Assembly: GCA_001771575.1 (NCBI GenBank)
Contig: MEUD01000001.1
Span: 1,179,277 to 1,243,276, forward strand
Direction: 5' to 3'
Length of the DNA: 64,000 nt
DNA from: a candidate division WOR-1 bacterium RIFOXYB2_FULL_45_9
GTDB taxonomy: Bacteria; Margulisbacteria; WOR-1; O2-12-FULL-45-9; XYB2-FULL-48-7
Below are positions 8,720-22,000 of this stretch, piece by piece. The notes under the pieces are model-generated. The model was not told the DNA's origin and searched no databases. It saw only the letters and a program-made list of their open reading frames with translations. Made by a program: the position numbers and the translations under genes. The number at the start of each line of letters is the position of its first letter. The first letter of the stretch is position 1.

Positions 8720-9633
8720 AACTAGCGGAGCTCGCCGGGATCGTTTCCGGCCAGGTCAGCGGCAGCGCTGATCTTACCGTCAATAAGGTTTCAACGATCG
8801 AAGAAGCCGGGGTTGGGGATCTTGTCTTTGTCCTTGAAGATAAAAACCTCATCCCGGCTTTTTCTTCCGCCGCTTCCGCCATCGCGGCCGCCAAGTTGCC
8901 GGACGATCTTCGGGGAAAGAGCGCTATTCTGGTCCAAAACCCTCGCCTCGCGCTCGCGAAAGCCCTGGCGGTTTTCTCGCCAAAAAAGCCCGTCTCCTTT
9001 ATTTCTGACCATTCAATCATCTCCCCCAGCGCCAAGCTTGGGAAAAATCCGACCATCCATCCTTTCGTCACCATTGGCGAAAACTGTGAAATTGGCGACA
9101 ACGTCACGATCTTCCCCAATGTCACGATCTACGACCGGGTCAAGATCGGAAGTAACGTGGTCATCCACGCCGGCGCCAGGATCGGGGTCGACGGCTTTGG
9201 TTTTGCCTGGGAAAACGACCAGCACGTCAAGATCCCCCAGATCGGAGAGGTGGCCATCGAGGACAACGTCGAGATCTACGCCAACGTCTGCGTCGCTCGC
9301 GGCACGCTGGGTACGACCCGGATCGGCAAAGGGACCAAGATCGACAACCTGACCCATATCGCGCATAACTGCGACATTGGCGAGAATTGCGCCATTACCG
9401 CCCTGGTCGGGTTTGCCGGCTCGGTCACTTTTGGCAAGCATGTGCAGGTCGGCGGCATGGCCGGGTTTAACGGACATATCACCGTCGGCGACAACGCCGT
9501 CGTTATGGCCAAAGCCGGGGTAACCAAAGACATTCCCGCCGATTCGGTTGTTTCCGGCTTCCCCGCCGAGGACCATCGCGAGCAATTGAAACAGCAGGCG
9601 GCACTAAAGAAACTGCTTAAAAAAACCGGCTAG
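8716..9633 (+). CDS. lpxD: UDP-3-O-acyl-glucosamine N-acyltransferase
   Basis: Third step of lipid A synthesis, adding the N-linked 3-hydroxyacyl chain from acyl-ACP. An N-terminal uridine-binding domain (1-95) precedes a left-handed beta helix of hexapeptide repeats from about 97 onward, with the catalytic His in DNLTHIAHN and the conserved GVDGFGFAW. At 305 aa it is shorter than the E. coli enzyme (341), mainly in the C-terminal helical extension. It begins with GTG overlapping the ompH stop. The lpxA, lpxB and lpxC genes lie 25 kb away. Confidence 0.93.
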   Translation: MKLAELAGIVSGQVSGSADLTVNKVSTIEEAGVGDLVFVLEDKNLIPAFSSAASAIAAAKLPDDLRGKSAILVQNPRLALAKALAVFSPKKPVSFISDHSIISPSAKLGKNPTIHPFVTIGENCEIGDNVTIFPNVTIYDRVKIGSNVVIHAGARIGVDGFGFAWENDQHVKIPQIGEVAIEDNVEIYANVCVARGTLGTTRIGKGTKIDNLTHIAHNCDIGENCAITALVGFAGSVTFGKHVQVGGMAGFNGHITVGDNAVVMAKAGVTKDIPADSVVSGFPAEDHREQLKQQAALKKLLKKTG

Positions 9634-9639
9634 CCTCGC

Positions 9640-10770
9640 ATGAACATCGCTTTTTTTATGGACTCATATAAGCCCTATATTTCCGGGGTGACCAACTCGG
9701 CCGAGATCCTGGCCAAAAACCTCCGCCGCCTTGGGCACCGGATTTATATCTTTGCCCCAGCTTACCCCGGGCACGTTGAGACCGACCCTGATATAATTCG
9801 CTTTCCTTCCATCGCCGGGGGGTACCCGAAATTCCGCCTCGCTATCCCGGTCATCCGGGAAATGCCGAGCGTCGACCTGATCCACGCGCATTCTCCGTTC
9901 CAATCGGGCTTGCTGGCCCGTTTTATCGCCCGGCAAAAAAAGGTCCCTTTGGTCTATTCCTTTCACACCTTCTTTACCCGCTATGCCCACTACGCCCGCT
10001 TCGTCCCGAAAGCGGCGGCCAAGCTGGGGATCGCGACCTACCTCAGGCAATACGCCAACGGGGCGGACCTGGTCATTGCTCCGTCCGAAATGGCCAGGCG
10101 CTATCTTCGACGTCTTACGGTAACCCGGCCGATCGAAATTGTCCCGTCCGGCGTTGAGACCGACTTGCTCCCGGAGTCGCTGGAAAAGACAAAAGAAGCG
10201 CTTCGGTCGAAATATAAAATTCCCCGCGACACGGTCGTGTTATTGTACGCGGGGCGCGTTTCAAAAGAAAAAAACATCCCCTTTCTCTTTAAATCATTTG
10301 AGCGCTTAAACCGCCGGGACGTCTACCTGATTATTGTCGGCAGTGGACCGCTAGACGCGGAGCTTGCCCGGCGTTCTCGCCGTCAAAAGAACATTATTTT
10401 TATTACCGATGTTTCATACCCGGGCATTCTGTCCCTCTACTCCATCGGCGATATCTTTTTATTTTCATCAATGACCGAGACCCAGGGAATGGTGATCGCC
10501 GAGGCCAAGGCCTCCGGCTTGCCGGTCGTCGCCCTTTTTGCCGGAGCGCTGACCGGCTCGGTCCGCTCCGGGATTGACGGCTATCTGGTCCCCCGCTCGC
10601 TCGCGGGCTTTACGGAACACGTTAGCCGTTTGATCGACGACCCCGCTCTCCGCCAAAAAATGTCCCGGGCCGCTCGAGCAGACGCGCTGGACCGGTTCGC
10701 CGCCCCGGCGGTTGCAAAAACCATTGAGACTCTTTATAATTCCATGGTCAAACGCTCTGGCGGTATTTAA
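9640..10770 (+). CDS. GT4-family glycosyltransferase
   Basis: 376 aa, GT-B fold. The N-terminal domain has DSYKPYISGVTNSAEILAKNL and HAHSPFQSGLLARFIAR, resembling diacylglycerol or phosphatidylinositol glycosyltransferases. The C-terminal domain has LLYAGRVSKEKNIPFLFKSF and the nucleotide-sugar-binding region SSMTETQGMVIAEAKASGLPVV (Glu of the E-x7-E motif). The probable acceptor is a membrane lipid, on the outer face of envelope genes (lpxD upstream, beta-barrel gene downstream); the exact sugar and acceptor cannot be told from sequence. Confidence 0.85.
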   Translation: MNIAFFMDSYKPYISGVTNSAEILAKNLRRLGHRIYIFAPAYPGHVETDPDIIRFPSIAGGYPKFRLAIPVIREMPSVDLIHAHSPFQSGLLARFIARQKKVPLVYSFHTFFTRYAHYARFVPKAAAKLGIATYLRQYANGADLVIAPSEMARRYLRRLTVTRPIEIVPSGVETDLLPESLEKTKEALRSKYKIPRDTVVLLYAGRVSKEKNIPFLFKSFERLNRRDVYLIIVGSGPLDAELARRSRRQKNIIFITDVSYPGILSLYSIGDIFLFSSMTETQGMVIAEAKASGLPVVALFAGALTGSVRSGIDGYLVPRSLAGFTEHVSRLIDDPALRQKMSRAARADALDRFAAPAVAKTIETLYNSMVKRSGGI

Positions 10771-10781
10771 GGAGGAGAGCA

Positions 10782-11501
10782 ATGAAGAAGTTAACCGTCT
10801 CTCTCGCGGCCCTCTTGTTGTTTTGCGGCGGGTTAGCCCACGCCTTCCCCAGCGTTTTCCCGACTTCTACCTTTAACGGACCTTCCGGCCTGGTCAGGCT
10901 CCCGTCCGCCGACGTCGTTCCTTATAAAAATTATAATTTTGGGATGAGCTACGGCTCAACCACCACTTCGCTCGCCTCCAGCACCGCCGATTCCGTCCTT
11001 TATTACTATATGAACATGGGGTCGTTCCATGGCCTGGAGATCGGGGTGGTCGGCGGGAACGACAAAACAACCAACAAATTGCGGGAAGGGGTCTTTGTCA
11101 ACATGAAGCTCTCACTTTCCGCCGATGAAGACTCCTACCCGCTCAAGGTCGCGCTCGGGGTTGAGAACCTTTTTTCCTACACCCAGACCGACGTCTATAT
11201 GGTCGCGACCAAATATTTCAAGCAGGGACCAAAGATGACCTTTGGCTTTATGGCGGATTTTCCCAACTACAAGTTTAGGCCCTTCGGCGTGCTGGGCGCG
11301 GAATTCCCAACCGCGGACACCTTTATTCTGGTCGGGGATTTTATGCTGGGGGAAAATCTTTCCCAACTCAACGCCGGGGCCAGGATCTATTTTTCCCCTA
11401 TATTCTGCCTGAACGTCAGCGGGCTCAACGTCCTTGACTCCAACACCGCGAAAGACCAGCGCTCCGTCTTGATCGGTTTTAGCTGGGCCAATCCGATCTA
11501 A
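10782..11501 (+). CDS. Predicted outer-membrane beta-barrel protein
   Basis: 239 aa with a signal peptide (KKLTVSLAALLLFCGGLAHA). The mature part is rich in Gly, Tyr and Phe with alternating polar and hydrophobic residues. It starts FNGPSGLVRLPSADVVPYKNYNFGMSYG, reminiscent of the start of YjbH-type barrels, and ends in an aromatic strand (VLIGFSWANPI). AGGAGG precedes the ATG. Its stop overlaps the hisC start as TAATG. No specific family recognised; a small 8-10 strand barrel is likely. Confidence 0.6.
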   Translation: MKKLTVSLAALLLFCGGLAHAFPSVFPTSTFNGPSGLVRLPSADVVPYKNYNFGMSYGSTTTSLASSTADSVLYYYMNMGSFHGLEIGVVGGNDKTTNKLREGVFVNMKLSLSADEDSYPLKVALGVENLFSYTQTDVYMVATKYFKQGPKMTFGFMADFPNYKFRPFGVLGAEFPTADTFILVGDFMLGENLSQLNAGARIYFSPIFCLNVSGLNVLDSNTAKDQRSVLIGFSWANPI

Positions 11502-12562
11502 TGGGGTTGATCCGCGAAACGGTTAACCAGTTAAAGGATTACGTCCCGGGGAAAACGCCAAGCGACCCGAAAGCGATCAAGCTCTCCTCCAATGAAAATC
11601 CGTTCGGCCCTTCGCCCAAAGCGATCGACGCCTTAAAAAAAGCGGCCGGTCACTCCCAGGTTTATCCGGACCAACGATCGCTTTCGTTGCGGGAAGCTTT
11701 GGGCCGGTCCTTTGGCCTGCCAGACGACTCGGTCATCGTCGGCAACGGCTCCGACGAGATCATGCTCATGATCGCGACCGCCTTTCTTTCCGCTGGAGAG
11801 GAGGCGCTCATCAGCCGAAACAGCTTCAGCCTCTACGAATTTATCACCCGCCTGCTCGATGGGCGGCCGGTTTTTGTCCCGCTAAATAATAATCACCAGG
11901 ACCTCGGGGCGATCGCGGCGGCAATTACCACGAAAACCAAGCTGATCTTTTTGACTAACCCCCACAACCCGACCGGAACGTACCTCCCGGCGACCGAGCT
12001 GGACGCCTTTCTTGCCAATGTGCCGCAGGAGGTGTTGGTGGTGATCGATGAGGCGTACGCCGAGTTCGCGACGGCAGCTGATTTTCCCAAATCGGTGGAA
12101 TTCATCAGGCGACAGCCAAACGTCATCGTTCTTAGAACGTTCTCAAAGTATTACGGACTGGCCGGCCTGCGAATCGGCTACGGCCTAGCGCGGCCGGAAT
12201 TGATCGCTCCGCTTTTCAAGATAAAGCTTCCTTTTAACGTCAATCACCCCGCGCAGGCGGCCGCCGAAGCGGCGCTGGCTGACAAGCGCTTTTTAGAAAA
12301 AACTTTGAGGAACAATCTCGACGGAAAAAAACAACTATATTCCGCCCTTGATTCTCTCGGCCTGAAATATACGAAGAGTGAGGCAAATTTTGTTTTCGTC
12401 GATCTAAAAAAACCGGCGGCCCATTTTTGCGAAGAAATGATGAGGCGAGGGGTAAGTGTTCGTCCGCTGACTTCGTTCGGTTTTCCGGAAGCGATCAGGG
12501 TGTCGATCGGGACAAAAGAACAAAACGCCCGCTTCATCTCCCAGCTAAAAACCGTTCTTTAG
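11501..12562 (+). CDS. hisC: Histidinol-phosphate aminotransferase
   Basis: PLP fold type I enzyme converting imidazole-acetol phosphate to histidinol phosphate. 353 aa. Motifs: KLSSNENPFGPSPKAI near the N terminus, GNGSDEIMLMIATAFL, NPHNPTGTYLP, VIDEAYAEF and the PLP lysine in RTFSKYYGLAGLRIGYG. No other his genes are nearby, so a broader role (aromatic aminotransferase) is possible. It overlaps the convergent gene at 12559 by 4 nt. Confidence 0.88.
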   Translation: MGLIRETVNQLKDYVPGKTPSDPKAIKLSSNENPFGPSPKAIDALKKAAGHSQVYPDQRSLSLREALGRSFGLPDDSVIVGNGSDEIMLMIATAFLSAGEEALISRNSFSLYEFITRLLDGRPVFVPLNNNHQDLGAIAAAITTKTKLIFLTNPHNPTGTYLPATELDAFLANVPQEVLVVIDEAYAEFATAADFPKSVEFIRRQPNVIVLRTFSKYYGLAGLRIGYGLARPELIAPLFKIKLPFNVNHPAQAAAEAALADKRFLEKTLRNNLDGKKQLYSALDSLGLKYTKSEANFVFVDLKKPAAHFCEEMMRRGVSVRPLTSFGFPEAIRVSIGTKEQNARFISQLKTVL

Positions 12563-13725
12563 GCCGCTTTCTCCAGTTGATAAAGAATGCCGTGGGTCGT
12601 CCCCAGATCGATCCGAGAGATCTTTTCCTGCCGGGCCAGCCTGGCGGTCGCTCGCGTAAGCTTATCGCCGTTAATTCTTCCCGGATAATATCCTTCCATT
12701 AAACCCAAAAACATCCGGAGAAACAAAGCCTTCCCCAATACGCCGGCGATCGATTTTTCCAGCCGGTCGACTCCGCCAAGAAAACGCTGAAAATCGCATA
12801 GCCGCGAATAGTAGGGCAAAGGAACGACGCCGGACTCAAAAAGGGCCCTTTCCCGATCGCTCTGGAGAGCGCCTGGCTCGTCATTAACCCGCCGCCAGAA
12901 AAGCGTTTCGGCTTCTTCAAATGTCCTCATCCCTTCGGTGTCGATGAGGTTGCCGTGAATTTCCACGTTGGCGGAATGTAGTGAAGAGTACCAGATCGGC
13001 TTGCGAATGTTTGTTCCGCCAACTATTCCTTCCCTTAAAGGATTATGGAGGGTATATCCCGCATCGTGTAATTTTCTAAGCTGTCTCCCCAGCCGCTCTC
13101 CGCTTTCGAATAAAAAGCGCTCAATCGATATCCCCTCAAGCTCGGCCAAAAACCTGGTCACTTCGACTGGAGAATCAATTCTTAGCCAGGGGAAATACCG
13201 GGCGTTTGACGTCTCGGCGCGATAAAGCTGTCCGTACCCTTCATAGACGGGGAAAAGATCGGCCAAATTGGTCGCGCCGCTTTCTATGGCTCCGATCATC
13301 CGCAGTCCCTCCGCTTCTTTCCGGGCGGCGGCATAAGAAAGGAGCCCTTCGGGATCGCCGGAATTTGGGTTCCTCTTGTCCTGGTTGAATTGCGGGGGCG
13401 TTTTTCCTTTAAACTCTATGACCTTCCCGTCGGCGGCGATGATCCACATTGCCCGTCGACTGTGGCTCTGGATCGCCATTTTAGGAAAGTAGCTCAACCT
13501 CTCTTCCCTGGTCAGCAGTTCCTCCATCTTCTCGCTGGTCAACAGGATCTTTTTGGCTGGATTGTATAATGCGATACCGTAGCCGGCGGTCCGGCCAATA
13601 ATCCCCTCCCGAAACGTTTCGGCCCTATTTAACTGGGAGGCCGTTATCCAGGGAAATAGTTGACGGAGATGGTGGCGGTATACGCCTCTTTCAACCTTTG
13701 CTTTTAAAGTTCCCGTCGTGTTCAT
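12559..13725 (-). CDS. Unrecognised protein with possible SelO/kinase-like motifs
   Basis: 388 aa, no signal peptide or membrane segment. I do not recognise the family. Two stretches resemble protein-kinase-like folds: VIEFKGKTPPQF (about 100-111), which recalls the glycine-rich region of SelO pseudokinases, and GRQLRKLHDAGYTLHN followed by SSLHSANVEIHGNLIDTEG, which has the order of a catalytic loop (His, Asn) and metal-binding Asp. The similarity is by eye and remote. It stands alone on the minus strand between hisC and gcvT. Its 5' flank carries a 16-nt element also found upstream of the gene at 39072. Confidence 0.55.
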   Translation of the reverse strand: MNTTGTLKAKVERGVYRHHLRQLFPWITASQLNRAETFREGIIGRTAGYGIALYNPAKKILLTSEKMEELLTREERLSYFPKMAIQSHSRRAMWIIAADGKVIEFKGKTPPQFNQDKRNPNSGDPEGLLSYAAARKEAEGLRMIGAIESGATNLADLFPVYEGYGQLYRAETSNARYFPWLRIDSPVEVTRFLAELEGISIERFLFESGERLGRQLRKLHDAGYTLHNPLREGIVGGTNIRKPIWYSSLHSANVEIHGNLIDTEGMRTFEEAETLFWRRVNDEPGALQSDRERALFESGVVPLPYYSRLCDFQRFLGGVDRLEKSIAGVLGKALFLRMFLGLMEGYYPGRINGDKLTRATARLARQEKISRIDLGTTHGILYQLEKAA

Positions 13726-13728
13726 CGT

Positions 13729-13744
13729 ATATATATCGTCATTT
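13729..13744 (-). repeat. 16-nt upstream element, copy 1
   Basis: Plus-strand ATATATATCGTCATTT (minus strand AAATGACGATATATAT) lies 3 nt upstream of the ATG of the unrecognised minus-strand gene. An identical 16-mer occurs at 39424-39439, in the same orientation upstream of another minus-strand gene. It contains a possible TATATA -10. Confidence 0.5.
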
Positions 13745-13769
13745 TCTTAACATAATTTCAAAATAGGTA

Positions 13770-13775
13770 TATAAT
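13770..13775 (+). promoter_or_regulatory. -10 hexamer 6 nt before gcvT start
   Basis: TATAAT followed by CAATAA and the gcvT ATG; no Shine-Dalgarno. Predicts a leaderless gcvT mRNA. The 56-nt intergenic space leaves no room for a glycine riboswitch. Confidence 0.6.
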
Positions 13776-13781
13776 CAATAA

Positions 13782-14837
13782 ATGCTAAAAAGAACCGTTT
13801 TGTATGAAAAACATCTTGCCTTAGGGGCAAAAATGGTCCCGTTTGGCGGCTGGGAAATGCCGGTCTCCTATCAGGGGATAATCAACGAGCACAAGGCGGT
13901 CAGGGAACGGGCCGGGCTTTTTGATATCGGCCATATGGGGCTCCTGCGGATCGGCGGAAAGGAGCTTCCCTTTTTGCAATCGCTCACCACCAACGACGCC
14001 TCTCTTTTGGCGGTCGGGCGCTGTCAATATTCCATCCTTTGCAATGAACGGGGCGGGACGGTCGACGACATCCTGCTCTATCGTTTTGCCGATCACTATT
14101 TAATAGTTTGTAACGCCAGCAACACCGACAAGGTCGTCGCCTGGCTAACGCAACATTCGTCCGGCAAGGTAGAAATAGCTCCGCTGATCAATCTCTGCGC
14201 GATTTCTCTTCAAGGCCCTCTCGCTCTGCCGCTAGCCGAAAAAGGACTGGGGTTTTCGCTTTCATCACTTAAAAGGAACCACACCGTCTCCGCCGCGCCA
14301 TTGATCGTCTCCAGGACCGGCTATACCGGCGAGGACGGGATCGAGCTGGTTTTGCCTAAAGAGCTTTGCCTGGATTATTGGGAAAAGTTTCTCGCTCTTG
14401 GTGCTGTTCCGTGCGGCCTTGGCGCGCGCGACACCCTTAGGCTTGAGGCCGGGCTCCCGCTTTATGGCCACGAATATGATGATGAAACCTCCCCTTTGGA
14501 GGCCGGTTACGCCTGGGCGGTAAAATTAAACAAAGGGCCCTTTATCGGCAAAGAGAGCCTGGCGCGTCGATCGGCCGCCTTGCCAAAAAGGCTTTTCGGC
14601 CTAAATGTCGAAGGCCGATCGATTCCCCGGCAGGGGAATCAGCTTTTTGACGAGGAGGGAAAAGAGGTCGGGACGGTGACCAGCGGGACTTTCTCCCCCA
14701 CTTTTTCACGGCCGATCGCTCTGGCCTACATTAACGATCCGGCCATCGCCATCGGATCAAGGATCTTTGTCAACATTCGCGGCGTCAAACAGGCAGCGGC
14801 AATTGTTGACAAAACGTTTTATAAGAGAGTAAAATAA
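13782..14837 (+). CDS. gcvT: Aminomethyltransferase (glycine cleavage T protein)
   Basis: Transfers the aminomethyl carbon from lipoyl-GcvH to tetrahydrofolate, releasing ammonia. 351 aa. Family landmarks are MPVSYQGIINEHKAVRERAGLFDI, GGTVDDILLYR, SRTGYTGEDGIELVLP, LGARDTLRLEAGLPLYGHE (folate contacts) and GTVTSGTFSPTF. First gene of gcvT - small membrane gene - gcvH - gcvPA. The resulting methylene-THF would feed FolD, encoded at 28.2 kb. Confidence 0.95.
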   Translation: MLKRTVLYEKHLALGAKMVPFGGWEMPVSYQGIINEHKAVRERAGLFDIGHMGLLRIGGKELPFLQSLTTNDASLLAVGRCQYSILCNERGGTVDDILLYRFADHYLIVCNASNTDKVVAWLTQHSSGKVEIAPLINLCAISLQGPLALPLAEKGLGFSLSSLKRNHTVSAAPLIVSRTGYTGEDGIELVLPKELCLDYWEKFLALGAVPCGLGARDTLRLEAGLPLYGHEYDDETSPLEAGYAWAVKLNKGPFIGKESLARRSAALPKRLFGLNVEGRSIPRQGNQLFDEEGKEVGTVTSGTFSPTFSRPIALAYINDPAIAIGSRIFVNIRGVKQAAAIVDKTFYKRVK

Positions 14838-14841
14838 CTTA

Positions 14842-15135
14842 ATGGATCCCAAAAAGTTTTATTATTATTCGATCGCCTTTGTTTCCCTTTTTATTCTGCT
14901 CTGGGGAGCCGCCGACCTTGCGAACACGTTAATCGGCTCCTTTTACCGCGCTCCGATGCCGTCGGCTGAACAAGGGATGGCGCCGGACGGCATGATGAGC
15001 GAACAAAACCTTGATGTCTACTACCAAAGAAAAATGCTCCTTGATCGATATTCCGACAGCCTGATCAGGCTCATTGTCGGTGGGGTGGTTTTTCTTTATG
15101 CCAAAAAACAAGCAGATGAACTGGAGAAGAGCTAA
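14842..15135 (+). CDS. Small membrane protein within the gcv operon
   Basis: 97 aa, two predicted membrane segments (about 8-28 and 74-90) separated by a polar Met-rich loop with many acidic residues (MPSAEQGMAPDGMMSEQNLD), and a charged tail ending in KKQADELEKS. Not recognised. It begins 4 nt after gcvT, and its stop overlaps the gcvH start as TAATG, so it is firmly part of the operon although it is not a known glycine-cleavage component. Confidence 0.65.
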   Translation: MDPKKFYYYSIAFVSLFILLWGAADLANTLIGSFYRAPMPSAEQGMAPDGMMSEQNLDVYYQRKMLLDRYSDSLIRLIVGGVVFLYAKKQADELEKS

Positions 15136-15512
15136 TGAATTACCCGGAAAACCTCAAATACACCAAGGAACACGAATGGGCCAAGGCGGATGGGCCGGCA
15201 GTCTTGGTTGGGATCACCGATTTTGCCCAGGACTCACTGGGAGACGTTGTTTACGTTGAATTGCCGCCGGTCGGCAAGGAGCTTTTGGCCGGGAAGGAAT
15301 TTGGCGTCGTTGAGTCGGTCAAATCAGTTTCCAGCCTTTTTGCCCCAATCAACGGTACGGTTGTTGAGGCAAATTCCGCGCTTGAAGGGAACCCGGCCCT
15401 CATCAATACGTCCCCTTACGCCGAAGGTTGGATCGTTAAAGTTAAGCCGGCCAATCCAGCCGATCTTAACGGATTGCTTTCCGCCACTGAATACCAAAAA
15501 ACATTGTCGTGA
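15135..15512 (+). CDS. gcvH: Glycine cleavage system H protein
   Basis: Lipoyl carrier protein that shuttles the aminomethyl group between P, T and L proteins. 125 aa, normal. KYTKEHEWAK at the N terminus, VGITDFAQDSLGDVVYVELP, and the lipoylation lysine in ESVKSVSSLFAPINGTV, followed by NPALINTSPYAEGWIVKV. Overlaps gcvPA by 4 nt. Confidence 0.97.
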   Translation: MNYPENLKYTKEHEWAKADGPAVLVGITDFAQDSLGDVVYVELPPVGKELLAGKEFGVVESVKSVSSLFAPINGTVVEANSALEGNPALINTSPYAEGWIVKVKPANPADLNGLLSATEYQKTLS

Positions 15513-16708
15513 GCGATCTTTTTGCCGGGATCCCCTCTTCGGTCAGGTTGACCGCTCCTCTTGAGCTCTCCCCCCCACTTAGCGAGCCGGAGCTTTTGAG
15601 TGAATTTCGTCGTCTAGCAGAACTCAATGACTCCCCATCTTTCCTTGGGGGAGGAAGCTACGAGCGCTTTATTCCAACAGCAGTCAAACACCTGATCGGG
15701 CGAGCTGAATTCTATACTGCATATACCCCTTATCAGGCCGAAGCAAGCCAGGGAACGCTCCAGGCCATATACGAATACCAGTCGCTGGTCTGCGCCCTAA
15801 CCGTCATGGAGGTCGCCAACGCTTCTCTGTATGACGGAGCAACCGCCCTGGCGGAGGCGGCTTTTATGGCGGTCCGACTGACCGGCCGCAAAGAAGTAGT
15901 TGTCTCTGGGGCGGTCAATCCTTTTTATCGCGATGTTCTTCGCACTTACTGTCGGGCCGCCGACCTTACTCTGCGCGAGATCCCTTATGAGCCCTCGACC
16001 GGCCGGACCGGAGCGGTTGATCGGCTGGGCAATAGCGCCTGTTTTATCATCCAACAGCCAAACTTTTTTGGCTCCCTGGAAACGGTCGCCGGGTTGGCCG
16101 AAAAAATCCACGCCGCCGGCGCGCTTTTTATTGTTTCCGCCGATCCTCTCACGCTTGGACTGCTCAAGGGTCCGGGGGAGTACGGGGCGGATATCGTGGT
16201 TGCCGAAGGTCAGGGGCTGGGAAATCCCCGATATTTCGGCGGTCCCGGCCTGGGTATTTTTGCGACAAAAAAATCGTTCGTCAGGCAAATGCCCGGCCGT
16301 GTCGTCGGCGCGACGACCGACCTTGATGGAAAACGAGGCTTTGTTTTGACCCTTTCAACCCGCGAACAGCACATCCGCAGAGAAAGAGCGACCTCAAATA
16401 TTTGCAGTAACGAGGCGCTCTGCGCGCTAGCCGCGGCGATCCATCTTTCTCTTTTAGGTAAAAATGGCCTGAAAAAAGCGGCCGGCCTTGCCCTGCAAAA
16501 GGCCGCCTATTTAAAACGCTCGATCCCTCCTTGGCGTCTCCTTTTTCCCGATACTCCCGTTTTCAACGAGTTGGCAATCAAGACCGATCGTCCGATCGGC
16601 CTTTCGCTTTCCCCTCACTATCCCGAGCTTGGCGAAGCAAGGCTGGTCTCCGTTTCCGAGCTTACTTCACTAGATGAGCTCGGCAAGTTAATCAGTGAAC
16701 TTTCATAA
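15509..16708 (+). CDS. gcvPA: Glycine dehydrogenase (decarboxylating) subunit 1
   Basis: N-terminal half of the split P protein. 399 aa with FLGGGSYERFIPTAVKHLIGR, YTAYTPYQAEASQGTLQAIYEYQS and TVMEVANASLYDGATALAEAA. Starts with GTG overlapping gcvH. The PLP lysine is in subunit 2 (GcvPB), which normally follows directly, but here the next gene is a thioredoxin-fold protein and no gcvPB exists in the window, so it must be encoded elsewhere. Confidence 0.93.
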   Translation: MSDLFAGIPSSVRLTAPLELSPPLSEPELLSEFRRLAELNDSPSFLGGGSYERFIPTAVKHLIGRAEFYTAYTPYQAEASQGTLQAIYEYQSLVCALTVMEVANASLYDGATALAEAAFMAVRLTGRKEVVVSGAVNPFYRDVLRTYCRAADLTLREIPYEPSTGRTGAVDRLGNSACFIIQQPNFFGSLETVAGLAEKIHAAGALFIVSADPLTLGLLKGPGEYGADIVVAEGQGLGNPRYFGGPGLGIFATKKSFVRQMPGRVVGATTDLDGKRGFVLTLSTREQHIRRERATSNICSNEALCALAAAIHLSLLGKNGLKKAAGLALQKAAYLKRSIPPWRLLFPDTPVFNELAIKTDRPIGLSLSPHYPELGEARLVSVSELTSLDELGKLISELS

Positions 16709-16753
16709 ATAAACAGGGAATGCTATAATTCGCGAAAATATCTGGAGGTCTTT

Positions 16754-17197
16754 ATGAAAAAAACACAATTATTATTCATGCTTGTCGGCGTGCTCGTTTT
16801 TGTCGTGATCGTTATACTTTTATTTTCCATGGGGAATACTGGTAAAAACCCGGAAATTCAGCTGGCTAAGCCGCATTCCATCGGGGAGCTCACCCCCTCG
16901 AAAGAAGCCGAAGCCGCGGGTAAGTTGCCTCGGGTAATAACCTTGTACCAAAAAGGGGAAGGCGAATCAGACCTGGCGGCGTTTGTTTCGCGCGAACTGG
17001 CCAAAGAAGGCAAACTGCTCGCCAGCTTTCGATCGATCAACGTAACGGAAGACCCGCAGGCGGCGGTTTACTATGGAGTGACCGAACACCCGACCATTGT
17101 TTTCATCCGGCCCAATGGCCGAATCTATCTAAAGCACGAGGGTTATCTCGACAAAGCCAAGATCAAAGCGCTAACTATGCAAGCGGCCGAAAAATAG
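16754..17197 (+). CDS. Membrane-anchored thioredoxin-fold protein lacking CxxC
   Basis: 147 aa: an N-terminal membrane anchor (about 5-27), a short linker, then a thioredoxin-like domain (about 55-145) with RVITLYQKG..., DPQAAVYYGVTEHPTIVFIRPNGR (the cis-Pro HPT loop) and GYLDKAKIKAL. There is no cysteine pair at the usual active site (LYQKGEGES instead of a WCxxC), so it is not an oxidoreductase; a binding or chaperone role is inferred. TATAAT and GGAGG precede the start, so it has its own promoter. Ends exactly where convergent gyrA ends. Confidence 0.65.
   Translation: MKKTQLLFMLVGVLVFVVIVILLFSMGNTGKNPEIQLAKPHSIGELTPSKEAEAAGKLPRVITLYQKGEGESDLAAFVSRELAKEGKLLASFRSINVTEDPQAAVYYGVTEHPTIVFIRPNGRIYLKHEGYLDKAKIKALTMQAAEK

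Positions 17198-21999
<4,802 letters not shown>

Positions 22000-22000
<1 letters not shown>

Noticed and set aside
13726-13781. Possible glycine riboswitch before gcvT
   Set aside because: The gap is only 56 nt and the -10 box is 6 nt from the start codon, leaving no leader for an aptamer.
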